From Clostridium vitabionis (GTDB lineage: Bacteria > Bacillota > Clostridia > Lachnospirales > Lachnospiraceae): a DNA stretch of 64,000 nucleotides. Made by a program: the position numbers and the translations under genes. Within the stretch, counting starts at the first letter, position 1. Every line of letters starts with the position of its first letter. The DNA is taken from positions 392,913-456,912 of the forward strand of contig NZ_JADKQA010000002.1 of the NCBI RefSeq assembly GCF_015351765.1, read 5' to 3'. Positions 26,740 through 34,591 of the stretch are shown one piece after another. Below the pieces are notes generated by a model. It made no database searches. It was not told the origin of the DNA and worked only from the letters and a program-made list of their open reading frames with translations.

Positions 26740-28050
26740 ATTATCGACGAATGGATTTTAAAACCGGAGACTGTTGCGAAAAGCAAAAAGTATTATGCTC
26801 ACTTTGATTGCCGGACTGATATCAGAAAGGCTGCAAAAAATGTGACAGCTCCGAATTGGGTGGCTCATCATGGTTTTTATCCGTTTATCCATTATAAGAA
26901 AGACTATAGTAAGTATACCAGCAAGGGAATGAAAGATAAAAAACGGGACATATGTTATGCGGCACATATAGACCGCTGCATTTTACAGTTCTATTGTCAC
27001 CGGATGAACGAGGTGTACAATCAACGCATCATAGAGTACCATATCGAGGATGTTCCGGTTGCATACCGCTCAGATCTCGGTCTAAACAACATTCATCTTG
27101 CAAAACAGGCCATTGACTTTATTAAAGCCAATCCGAATGCCTATGTGCTGATAGGAGACTTTACAAAGTTCTTTGATAATCTGGATCATGCATACTTGAA
27201 GGAGCAATGGTGTAAACTCCTGGGAGTTGACCGGCTCCCTTCTGATCATTACACCATTTTTAAGAATATAACCAGATACAGTGTATGGGAGTTGGATGAC
27301 CTGCTCGAAATAAATGATCTTCCCAAAACGAGTTTAGGGAGAAAAAAGCTGAATGCTATGCGCACTGTTCTGACAACAGATCAGTTCAAAAAGTATCGTT
27401 CACATATACATAAGAACCTCAATTCATATGGGATTCCACAAGGGTCACCCATCAGTGCCTTACTGGCAAATGTTTATATGATGGAGGTCGATCAGAAAAT
27501 CAAGGCGATTGTGGCGCAGCATAACGGGAAGTATATGAGATACAGTGATGATTTCATCATTGTTCTTCCTGCTGAGGAATCCGTTGCTAATGACGCTATC
27601 AAATCTGTCAATCAGATAATCCATGATACTCCTGGACTGGAACTGGAGCCGAAGAAGACGCAGATATTCAGAACGAATCTTCCTGAGATAATAAACGTGG
27701 GCGATTCATTTCTGGAGCATGCGGATAAATCAAAGAATGTAATAAACTTTTTGGGTTTTACCTTTGATGGGAAAAAGACGACACTCCGGCCGAAGACAGT
27801 AAGCAAGTACTATTATCGAATGTACAGAAAAGCTCATGTGATAGCAGAAAATCCCGGACAAAAGGGAAAGGATCATCTCTATGAAAGGTACTCAGAAAGA
27901 GGTGCCAGGTCAGGAGATGGGAAAAAAGGGAATTTCTTTACATATGTTCAGCGGGCTGAAAAAATATTTGGAGATGCCGAAGAAATTCGGCAGCCTGTAA
28001 AGAATCATATGGCTAAGATCCGAAAAGCTCTTAAAGAAGGTAAAACATAA
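26740..28050 (+). CDS. Reverse transcriptase of the defence type (UG/DRT-like, possibly DRT2)
   Basis: About 436 residues. RT palm motifs in order: an N-terminal segment with HHGFYPFIHYKK and AAHIDRCILQFY; motif A VLIGDFTKFFDNLDH (about 140); motif B/RT4 YGIPQGSPISALLANVYM (about 230); motif C MRYSDDFIIV, i.e. YSDD instead of YADD; motif E-like NFLGFTF. No maturase/HNH domain and no retron VTG motif were seen. Start: no in-frame ATG lies near the ribosome-binding site; AAAGGAGAGAGC precedes an ATT at 26740, so a non-standard ATT start is likely (TTG 26719 is the alternative). Sequence character and the structured upstream RNA recall DRT2 (UG2), where RT copies the ncRNA into concatemers; this is from memory and unverified. 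Confidence 0.75.
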   Translation: MIDEWILKPETVAKSKKYYAHFDCRTDIRKAAKNVTAPNWVAHHGFYPFIHYKKDYSKYTSKGMKDKKRDICYAAHIDRCILQFYCHRMNEVYNQRIIEYHIEDVPVAYRSDLGLNNIHLAKQAIDFIKANPNAYVLIGDFTKFFDNLDHAYLKEQWCKLLGVDRLPSDHYTIFKNITRYSVWELDDLLEINDLPKTSLGRKKLNAMRTVLTTDQFKKYRSHIHKNLNSYGIPQGSPISALLANVYMMEVDQKIKAIVAQHNGKYMRYSDDFIIVLPAEESVANDAIKSVNQIIHDTPGLELEPKKTQIFRTNLPEIINVGDSFLEHADKSKNVINFLGFTFDGKKTTLRPKTVSKYYYRMYRKAHVIAENPGQKGKDHLYERYSERGARSGDGKKGNFFTYVQRAEKIFGDAEEIRQPVKNHMAKIRKALKEGKT

Positions 28051-28185
28051 ATCTCGGGCTTAGCTGAGGCCCTTTGGCGTAACGCCAATTCTTACGCCAA
28101 TCGGAACACGATGTATGTGAACCTGTAAGAACTTACATAAAAATGAGGCTCTCTGGAACAGCGGAAATATAAGAACTTACGTGAA
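28051..28185. other. RT element 3' boundary region with palindromes
   Basis: No gene. TTGGCGTAACGCCAA (28074-28088) is a perfect palindrome, with a third ACGCCAA copy 13 bases later. TAAGAACTTAC occurs twice (about 28126 and 28170). These could be a terminator or ends of the RT-bearing segment; nothing here proves which. Confidence 0.4.
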
Positions 28186-28709
28186 CCTTTGCAAAATCTG
28201 GAACAGAGTTCCCGACACTCAAGTCCCTCAAGGCTGAAAACAATGAAGCACATGCGGACGAAAAGGCCGGCGAAGAGAAGGCTTCCGAGGCTGTTTCCGA
28301 TCAATCCGGGTTCTTCACCCCGAACGATAAGATCGATTTTACCGGTGTAAAGATCGAGCCGCTGTTCCAGGATTTCGTGGATTTTGACACCTTCAGCAAG
28401 TCCGATTTCCGGGCGGTGAAGGTAAAAGAATGCTCGGCTGTTCCGAAGAGTAAGAAGCTACTTAAGTTCGTCCTGGACGACGGTACGGGCGCGGACCGCG
28501 TGATTTTAAGCGGCATTCACGCCTATTACGATCCGGAAGAGCTGGTCGGAAAGACCCTGATTGCCATCACCAATCTCCCGCCGAGAGCGATGATGGGGAT
28601 CGACTCCTGCGGCATGCTCCTGTCCGCGGTCAACGAGAGAAACGGCGAGGAAGAGCTCCATCTTCTGATGGTGGACAACCACATCCCGGCCGGCGCGAAG
28701 CTGTATTGA
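28186..28709 (+). pseudogene. metG: Methionyl-tRNA synthetase, C-terminal fragment (linker + tRNA-binding domain)
   Basis: The frame reads SGTEFPTL..., a charged linker, FFTPNDKIDF, then the CsaA/Trbp111-like OB-fold with DFRAVKVKECSAVPKSKKL, DDGTGADRVILSGI, YDPEELVGK, NLPPRAMMGIDSCGM and a normal C-terminus at 28709. The catalytic part (about 470 residues) is absent upstream, where unrelated DNA begins at about 28185. A complete metG must exist elsewhere, so this is a remnant or duplication breakpoint. It keeps its own terminator at 28768. Confidence 0.85.
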
Positions 28710-28767
28710 TCGGGGGGAAATCACAGGCGGAAAACCTGACACACATCCCAGTTCCAAAAACCTTCAA

Positions 28768-28810
28768 GGCACTCCTTTTCAGAATCAATCTGAGAGGGGT
28801 GCCTTTTTTT
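28768..28810 (+). terminator. Intrinsic terminator after the metG fragment
   Basis: GGCACTCC (28768-28775) pairs with GGGGTGCC (28796-28803), with an inner TTTTCAGA/TCTGAGAG stem, followed by seven T. Confidence 0.9.
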
Positions 28811-28898
28811 GTGCAAACAGCAGGAAAAGAGGCGGAAAGCCTTTTATTGATTACACTGAAACATCATTTTTTACGTAATAGATGATAGAGTACAATAA

Positions 28899-29813
28899 TG
28901 TTCGCAAAAACTGAATAAGCAATGGAAAAGCCATCGAGGCTCATGTAGAATGATTTGCGACGAAACAAACAACTACAAAGGAGAACTCTCGATGGCTCAG
29001 AAACAGAGTAACACAAATCTTTCCACTTTACTATTCAGTTTTATGAATCAGTCCGATCCTATGCTCAGCATGTTGGATTGGCTCTGTGAACAGATGATGG
29101 AGGCCGAGGTTTCCATGAAGTTGAGCGCTGACAAGAACGAACGCGCTGACGGAAGATCCGGCTATCGCTCCGGTTACCGTCCCAGACGTCTGGATACCCG
29201 CCTTGGAACGATTTATCTTATGGTTCCCAAAGTCCGTCAGGGCGGCTATATTCCATTCTTCGTGAACGCTTACAAGCGTAGTGAAGCGGCACTTATACAA
29301 GTTGTTCAGGAAGCCTATGTCAACGGTGTATCAACTCGAAAGATCGAGCGGCTCGCGAAACGGCTCGGAATTGAAGGTATCTCCAGATCCCAGGTCAGTG
29401 AAATGACTAAAGGGCTAAACGAGCAGGTGGAACAGTTCCGAAGCCGTGCGCTGGATTCGCACCATTATCCAATCCTCTGGACGGATGCTCTTTATGAGGA
29501 TGTCCGTATCGACGGACATGTCGTCAGCGAAGCCATCATCGTCGTCTGCGGCGTGGACGAACACGGAAAACGTGATGTTCTTGCCGTTGAGCCAATGGCG
29601 GATGAATCGCGAGATCCGGCGACGCACTGGTGTTGTTGGAATCTTCCCGAATGAATCCTCCTATGTCCGGCTGGTGACAGCGTATTTGATTGAATACTTG
29701 GAGGACTGGTCAACATCCAGAGCATATATCAAAGAGGAATCAATTTCACGACTGTTACCTAAAGATGCTGCATAATCATTCAACTATGGGTCTGGATGGT
29801 TTTTGCGAACATT
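28899..29813 (+). mobile_element. IS256-family element copy A, internally deleted
   Basis: Terminal inverted repeats AATGTTCGCAAAAAC at 28899-28913 and its complement at 29799-29813. The enclosed transposase lacks its middle. Confidence 0.85.
28992..29775 (+). pseudogene. IS256-type (Mutator) transposase, copy A, central deletion
   Basis: Starts MAQKQSNTNL, includes GYRSGYRPRRLDTRLGTI, VSTRKIERLAKRLGIEGIS and ILWTDALYEDVRIDG (first catalytic Asp). After VLAVEPMADES it jumps, with a frame change at about 29600, to NREIRRRTGVVGIFPNESS, the C-terminal end of the family. Roughly 130-150 residues, including the second Asp, are missing, so it cannot be active. AAAGGAGAACTCTCG precedes ATG 28992. 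Confidence 0.9.
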
Positions 29814-29914
29814 CCTTGACATCATCGCAACAGGTAGTTATGGTCTACCGTTTACTGGAAGAGTATCAGGTGGTTCTGGATAAGCCGATGTTCAGGGAGA
29901 AGTAAACAAAAAAA

Positions 29915-29936
29915 GGAGCCCGACGCATCAGGCTCC
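29915..29936 (-). terminator. Intrinsic terminator for the minus-strand gene at 30015
   Basis: On the minus strand GGAGCC, a 10-base loop and GGCTCC are followed by seven T. It lies 80 bases past the stop at 30015. Confidence 0.65.
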
Positions 29937-30014
29937 CTCTAGGTGTTGTCCGAAGACGACCACCGCAATTCGTATTACTAATATAACACAGACCGGGATT
30001 AAGTGCAAGCCATT

Positions 30015-30308
30015 TCAAGAATTGCTGATGAATTCCTGAAGCTTAAGTAGATGAGCCCTTTGTTGTGTACCAAGAATTTGGTTACAAACATTGGGACTCA
30101 TTTGTACTCTAAGTTCATTTGTACAATCAGCAAAAGAATTAATAAATTGCTTGCACTCTGTTTTGGTCACGCCCATTTTTCGCAATACATAGGTAATTAG
30201 AATAACATAAGCTTCGATGTACTTAAAGTCTAATCCGTTAGTTCCTATTTCTGTTTCTAATAAGGAAAGAAGACGACGGTTTATAGAATTGGTTTGGATA
30301 GAGTCCAT
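30015..30308 (-). CDS. Unrecognised protein, C-terminal part cut by IS256 copy B
   Basis: About 97 residues of ordinary protein composition (INRRLLSLLETEIG, YIEAYVILITYVLRKMGVT) ending at 30015, followed by a good terminator on the same strand. The IS256-B left end begins at about 30303, and reading frame upstream of that is transposon DNA, so the true N-terminus is probably lost. An ATG at 30308 formed by the element end could still start translation. AT-rich compared with its neighbours. Family unknown. Confidence 0.45.
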   Translation of the reverse strand: MDSIQTNSINRRLLSLLETEIGTNGLDFKYIEAYVILITYVLRKMGVTKTECKQFINSFADCTNELRVQMSPNVCNQILGTQQRAHLLKLQEFISNS

Positions 30309-31629
30309 ATAATGGTGTAAATTCAATAATTCAAAAGAGCCAAAGGCACAGCCTTCAGGTATAATGAGAATCGCGACATTCAACATAGTACCGAAAGGAG
30401 AACCAATGGCTCAACTCAATATTACATTGAATCAGGACGAAATTCTACAGTTACTTTCTGCCGACCGGGAGGATGCTTTCCGAACCCTCCTTCAGGATAG
30501 CCTGAATTCGGTTCTTAGGGCCAAATCCCAGGAGCAACTCCAGGCGGCGCCGTATGAGCGCTCAGAAGGCCGTACAGACTCGAGAAACGGTTTCCGGACC
30601 AGAGATCTCAAAACGCGGATCGGAACGATAACGCTGAATGTATCGAGGCACAGAAACCAGCCATTCCATACGATGGTCTTTGAGAACTACTCCCGCAGCG
30701 AAGCCGCTCTGGTTACGACCATGGCGGAAATGGTCGTGAGCGGTGTATCCACCAGGAAAGTTGCAAGGATCTCGATAAGGAAGTCGAGGAATTCCGCAAC
30801 CGGCCAATCGAAGGGAATTATCCGTTCCTCAAGGTCGACGCCACGTATTTCAAGGTACGTGAGAACGGCCGGGTTGTCTCGAAAGCGCTGATGGTTGCCT
30901 ATGGCACCAATGACGATGGAAAGCGCGAAATCCTTGGCTTCTCGGCCTACCGTAACGAGTCACGTGAGATATGGAAAGATTTCCTGACAGGTCTGAAAAA
31001 GCGCGGCTTGTGCGGCCTCATGATGATTACGTCCGATGCTCACGATGGCATTATCAATGCCTCCAGGGAGGTATTTCCGGACGTTCCGTGGCAACGGTGT
31101 CAGTTTCACTTTTCAAAGAACATCGCCGACAAAGCACCGAAGAAGGTACAGGCTGGTCTCCGTGCTGAACTGCAGGAAATGTTCAACTGCAAGAAGATCG
31201 AGGATGCCAGGAAAAAGCGGGACCAGGTTCTCGCCGATTATCAGGAATCCGCTTCGTCAGCCATGGAATGCCTTGACGAGGGCTTCGAAAGCGCTATGAC
31301 CGTTATGACGCTTCCGGAAGGAATGCGCCGCTTCTTCCGGACATCGAACCACATTGAGCGACTGAACCGGGAGCTGAAACGGCGTTCTGGCGTTATCGGA
31401 ATATTCCCAAATGAAGCTTCGCTGATCCGGCTGATGGGGTCAGTCCTGATGGAACAGAACAGCATCAGTCAGGCCAGAAAGGCAATCTTCAGCAAAGAAT
31501 CTTATCAGAATCTGCTGAAATCTGATGTTTGAAGTCACCTTCACCTGATCGCTGAAGAACAGGCCGCCCTCCTGGCAGCATAGTTATCAACAATTATACC
31601 TGAAATCAATTTACACACAAATTTGGACT
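30303..31629 (+). mobile_element. IS256-family element copy B, defective
   Basis: Left end AGTCCATATAATGGTGTAAATT (in parts AGTCCATAT and GGTGTAAATT) at 30303 mirrors the right end TTTACACACAAATTTGGACT at 31610-31629, an imperfect inverted repeat. It encloses a frameshifted transposase. Its right part is duplicated at 33196-33392. Confidence 0.75.
30406..31532 (+). pseudogene. IS256-type transposase, copy B, frameshifted by a small deletion
   Basis: MAQLNITLNQDEILQLL from ATG 30406 runs to VSTRKVAR at about 30768, where a short internal deletion (about 20 residues expected) shifts the frame. Reading resumes as LDKEVEEFRNRP and FLKVDATYFKVRENG (first Asp), SDAHDGIINA (second Asp), WQRCQFHFSKN and HIERLNRELKRRSGVIGIFPNE to 31532. 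All catalytic regions remain but not in one frame. Confidence 0.9.
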
Positions 31630-31641
31630 TGACTACCTACT

Positions 31642-31803
31642 ATGTATCCAAGCAGTCAGATATGCAGTTGTTGTGGGTATAAGAACCCGTTTGTAAAGAA
31701 TCTCTCTATCAGAGAATGGGAATGTCCTAATTGTCACGCAAAGCATGATAGAGACACCAACGCAAGCATAAACATCTTAAATAAAGGGCTGTCAATAGCC
31801 TGA
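31642..31803 (+). pseudogene. tnpB: TnpB (IS200/IS605) C-terminal remnant
   Basis: 53 residues: [12 protein letters not shown] and [20 protein letters not shown], the TnpB zinc finger (C-x2-C ... C-x2-C) and the final RuvC-III D-x-N-A motif, with a normal stop at 31801. The upstream part was replaced by the IS256-B insertion that ends at 31629. Confidence 0.9.
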
Positions 31804-31940
31804 CATATATAAAATACCGTAGGGCATACGGGAATTTACGCTTGTGGACACTGTGTAAGACGAGCCAACAAGGTAACTTGTTAGGAACGCAGTAGTGGCT
31901 GAAGCAAGAATCCCACGACTTTAGTCGTGTGGAGTGTCAG
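31804..31940 (+). ncRNA. Omega-RNA scaffold and right end of the IS200/IS605 element
   Basis: Three hairpins follow the tnpB stop: CCGTA/TACGG (31817-31831), AACAAG-GTAA-CTTGTT (31867-31882), and the terminal CACGACT-TT-AGTCGTG (31914-31929) with the typical ending GTGGAGTGTCA. In this family the omega-RNA spans the tnpB 3' end and right end, and the flank beyond acts as guide; here it would begin at about 31941. Confidence 0.65.
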
Positions 31941-32094
31941 ATGATGCCACAGAAAGAGCATTACAAACGAGAAAAGGGTTTTATGCATTCTTATGGTAAA
32001 CGTCAAATTATACGCCTTGCGGTGCGCTATTATTATTGAGAAACTTGAAAATTCCAGTAGATTATTCAGGCTTTTAGGAAGGGAAAATGAGCAG

Positions 32095-32433
32095 ATGACC
32101 AATTCTGAAAATTCAGATGTACTGATGCATGAGGCTGGCGAAGAATTTCATATACCAAAAATTGTTTTGGAAGAACTGCGGGAGCTGGGGCAGAAATATG
32201 AGGTTAAAAGCATTCTCCTGTTTGGCTCTCGTGCTCGTGGGCAAGAACTTCCAAAGAGTGATATTGATCTTGCAGTTTGCGGATGTCGGAATTTTTATGA
32301 TCTTGCATATGACATTGATAATCATACCAGCACGTTGCTTTCTTTTGACATTATTAATATGGATGATGGGATTTCCGAGAAGCTTAAGCAGGAGATCGCA
32401 AGAGATGGGGTTCTGATCTATGGAGAAATTTAA
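32095..32433 (+). CDS. MNT-domain nucleotidyltransferase, second HEPN/MNT module
   Basis: 112 residues. GSRARGQELPKSDIDLAV gives the GS-X10-D-x-D motif (about residue 49). ATG 32095 is preceded by AGGAAGGG at about 12 bases; the frame extends further upstream but without a better start. It overlaps the HEPN gene by 14 bases. Same family as 7802-8107 but clearly diverged. Expected to act as antitoxin. Confidence 0.8.
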   Translation: MTNSENSDVLMHEAGEEFHIPKIVLEELRELGQKYEVKSILLFGSRARGQELPKSDIDLAVCGCRNFYDLAYDIDNHTSTLLSFDIINMDDGISEKLKQEIARDGVLIYGEI

Positions 32434-32824
32434 AAACTTTAAAAATAATTTGCAAGTACTGAGGACATCGGAAGGTGAGGATCTGGGGAACACGTTTATT
32501 GTCATTGGTATCATCGCTAAGTTTATGATTCAGTTTGAACTGTCATGGAAACTTTTTAAGGAACTACTGAAATACGAGGGGAGTGTTGAGGCGGCTTCAG
32601 GTTCGCCGAGACAGATTATCAAAACTGCGTACCAATACTATGATTTTCTGACGGAGTCGGTCTGGTTGGAGATGCTGGAGGAACGTAATAAGACCGCACA
32701 TATCTATGATGAAAACGCGGCAGTTCAGTTGGTTGAAAAAATCATCAGTAAATATATTCCGGAATTTAATAAGCTGGAAGAAAAGCTTCTGGAACATTAT
32801 GGAGATAGTCTGGAAAACTTATAA
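32420..32824 (+). CDS. HEPN-domain protein, second HEPN/MNT module
   Basis: 134 residues. MIQFELSWKLFKELLKYEG and the R-x4-H motif RNKTAHIYDENAA (Arg about 92) are followed by the C-terminal helix IPEFNKLEEKLLEHYG. Complete. Predicted RNase toxin controlled by the MNT partner. Confidence 0.8.
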   Translation: MEKFKNFKNNLQVLRTSEGEDLGNTFIVIGIIAKFMIQFELSWKLFKELLKYEGSVEAASGSPRQIIKTAYQYYDFLTESVWLEMLEERNKTAHIYDENAAVQLVEKIISKYIPEFNKLEEKLLEHYGDSLENL

Positions 32825-33195
32825 GTGAAGGTAATGGGTACTCTCTTCTCTATACTGCATAATTGCTTTTCCATCGACCGGTTTTTCCCCAGCTGAGGCT
32901 AAAAATCTTTCGGTAATTAGTTAGTGCGCTCAATTAACATTGAGCGCTTACGATAGCTATCAGCATTTATTGGATATTATGGAGGAAGGATGATAGAGGT
33001 TCTGAAACTGATCACGGATGAAACGGTAAAATATGCCAGTTTTCGCTATCCACTGCATCGGATTTTAAGAGGATTATGAAGGATGATAATTTTAAAAATT
33101 GGGATTGGGGACCGTATCAGCAGTATTTTCCCGCAGCACCTGAGAATGGATATGATTCGCTTCCCAAATTACAGCAATCAGGATTTCTCAGCGGT
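32825..33195 (+). other. Stretch with a hairpin and two short coupled ORFs of unknown origin
   Basis: GCGCTCAA-TTAACA-TTGAGCGC (32926-32947) is a perfect hairpin. A 29-residue ORF (32990-33079, MIEVLKLITDETVKYASFRY) with GGAGGAAGG before its ATG overlaps by ATGA a second frame starting at 33076 (MKDDNFKNWDWGPYQQYF). That frame runs into the IS256 fragment at about 33196. The second looks like the start of a gene cut by the element. Neither is recognised. Confidence 0.45.
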
Positions 33196-33392
33196 CTGGG
33201 ATCTGTCCTGATGGAACAGAACAGCATCAGTCAGGCCAGGAAGGCAATCTTCATCAGAGAGTCTTATCAGAACCTGCTGAAATCTGATGTTCGAAGCCAC
33301 CTGCACCTGATCGCTGAAGAACATGCCGCCCTCCTGGCAGCATATTTTTCAACAGTTATATCTGAAGGCAATTTACACACGAATTTGGACTT
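33196..33392 (+). mobile_element. IS256 copy C, right-end fragment only
   Basis: SVLMEQNSISQARKAIF and the following non-coding end (TTTACACACGAATTTGGACTT) match copy B almost base for base. Unlike copy B, the TGA after LLKSDV is CGA here, so the frame runs on to the element end. Confidence 0.85.
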
Positions 33393-33398
33393 GCCTAG

Positions 33399-33599
33399 AA
33401 GTTCTTAGCACTCCATCCACTCTGTGAGGAATGCCTGCGACATGGCATTGCTACTCCAGCAACGGTTGTGAACCACATTGTTCCGCACCGAGGAGACAAG
33501 AAGCTTTTCTGGGATCGGAGTAACTGGCAGGCACTCTGCAAGAGGTGCCACGACAGAAAGACCGGACGGGAGGACTCCCATCCGGTTTACCATTATTGA
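33399..33599 (+). pseudogene. Phage HNH endonuclease fragment
   Basis: KFLALHPLCEECLRHG, ATVVNHIVPHRGD, LFWDRSNWQALCKRCHDRK: the zinc-finger cysteines and HNH core of the terminase-adjacent HNH nucleases of phages. The N-terminus is cut by IS256-C; a normal C-terminus ends at TGA 33597. No other packaging gene is adjacent. Confidence 0.85.
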
Positions 33600-33603
33600 G
33601 CGA

Positions 33604-33918
33604 TCAATCGTTGAGTAGTTTATCCAGATTTCTCTTGGAATACAGAACGCGGCGTACCTCCATGGTATCATCGATGACAACATAGAAAACAGAAAAGTTT
33701 CTGACGTTGATTCTGTAATATGGGCGTGGTCTCATCTTTACTGAACGATATGGAGCAAATGACAACGGCGCTTCCAGGCGTTTATATATTGCAGATTCGA
33801 TATCGTTAACCAGACGATCCGCGGCGCTGGGGTTCTGAAGATCGGTTGAGATGTAATCCACGATCTCATTCAAATCCTCCTCGAAAAGGGGAAGAAATGA
33901 CAGCTTATATTTTTTCAC
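33604..33918 (-). CDS. RelE/ParE-family toxin
   Basis: 104 residues. KLSFLPLFEEDLNEIVDYIS, RPRPYYRINVRNFSVFYVV and VRRVLYSKRNLDKLL follow the ParE/RelE fold (helix hairpin then beta sheet, with Arg/Tyr near the end). It overlaps the antitoxin gene by 14 bases. Complete. ParE-like toxins hit gyrase and RelE-like ones mRNA; which applies is not visible. Confidence 0.85.
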   Translation of the reverse strand: MKKYKLSFLPLFEEDLNEIVDYISTDLQNPSAADRLVNDIESAIYKRLEAPLSFAPYRSVKMRPRPYYRINVRNFSVFYVVIDDTMEVRRVLYSKRNLDKLLND

Positions 33919-34171
33919 GGATGTGGCTCCTTACTCTGGTGAAAACTTCATCTGCGGAGTATCGTTTGTCCGATTTTGCTGCTGCCGCATCGGCTTCATC
34001 GAGCTTACGTTCCGTATCGTCGGTGAGCGCAGAGTACTGTTCGATACTTAAAAGAACCATGGTGCCATAGCCGTTCTTTGTAAGAAAGACAGGTTCATTT
34101 GATTCCATGACAGTTTCTTCAAGCTCCGGAAACTTGTTTCTGAGGTCGGATACGGGACGAATGTTGATCAT
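33905..34171 (-). CDS. Phd/YefM-family antitoxin
   Basis: 88 residues. MINIRPVSDLRNKFPELEE and PVFLTKNGYGTMVLLSIEQY are the N-terminal DNA-binding fold of Phd/YefM; the C-terminal charged helix binds the toxin. AAGGAGG precedes the ATG. Likely represses its own operon through the repeats at 34188-34207. Confidence 0.9.
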   Translation of the reverse strand: MINIRPVSDLRNKFPELEETVMESNEPVFLTKNGYGTMVLLSIEQYSALTDDTERKLDEADAAAAKSDKRYSADEVFTRVRSHIREKI

Positions 34172-34187
34172 AGTGATTCCTCCTTTG

Positions 34188-34207
34188 TTATCATAATATT
34201 ATCATAA
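34188..34207 (-). promoter_or_regulatory. Tandem repeats in the antitoxin promoter, candidate operator
   Basis: Two direct copies of TTATGATAA on the minus strand, 11 bases apart (one helical turn), overlap the likely -10 region 17-36 bases upstream of the antitoxin ATG. Confidence 0.5.
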
Positions 34208-34316
34208 ATATATCATGATTACAAGAAGTAAGAGAAGGGACTTTCGCGGCATATCCTCACCGGCTGCGCCGGTTCCGGTATTCCACGGTTCCCCTGACAA
34301 CGGTTCCGCTTCCCGC

Positions 34317-34520
34317 TTATGCGGCAGTTTCCTGCATCTTTTTCATGGTCTGCTGGCCGAGGAAGATCAGCAGCTGCCATTTTCCCGGCATGTTTTCGCC
34401 GTTGGCAATGATGTCATTCCTGACCGGAGGCTTTAACTTATGCGGCTTGTGTGGCCGCAGGAAGTTGTAGTAAGCAACCCATAGCGCGAGGTCGTAGTCA
34501 GCACCATTTAAGCGGGATAC
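34317..34520 (-). pseudogene. DDE transposase/integrase C-terminal fragment
   Basis: NGADYDLALWVAYYNFLRPHKPHKL followed by GKWQLLIFLGQQTMKKMQETAA and a stop. The W-x-x-Y-N-x-x-R-P-H motif is the end of an rve-type DDE domain. No catalytic part remains. Confidence 0.65.
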
Positions 34521-34591
34521 TTCTGCAGATAAAGGGAATCAGCCAGCAGTTTTGCACAATAAACAGGTAGCGAACTTGACACTATCTCTAA

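Noticed and set aside
26434-28050. Classical retron (msr/msd plus RT)
   Set aside because: The RT has YSDD and lacks the VTG thumb motif I would expect, and no msr/msd pair of inverted repeats with a branching G was found. The DRT-like reading fits better.
26740-28050. Group II intron maturase
   Set aside because: No maturase X domain, no HNH domain and no intron domain V/VI-like structure downstream.
32926-32947. GCGCTCAA hairpin as an origin or attachment site
   Set aside because: A single 8-bp hairpin without neighbouring repeats or an integrase gene does not support this.
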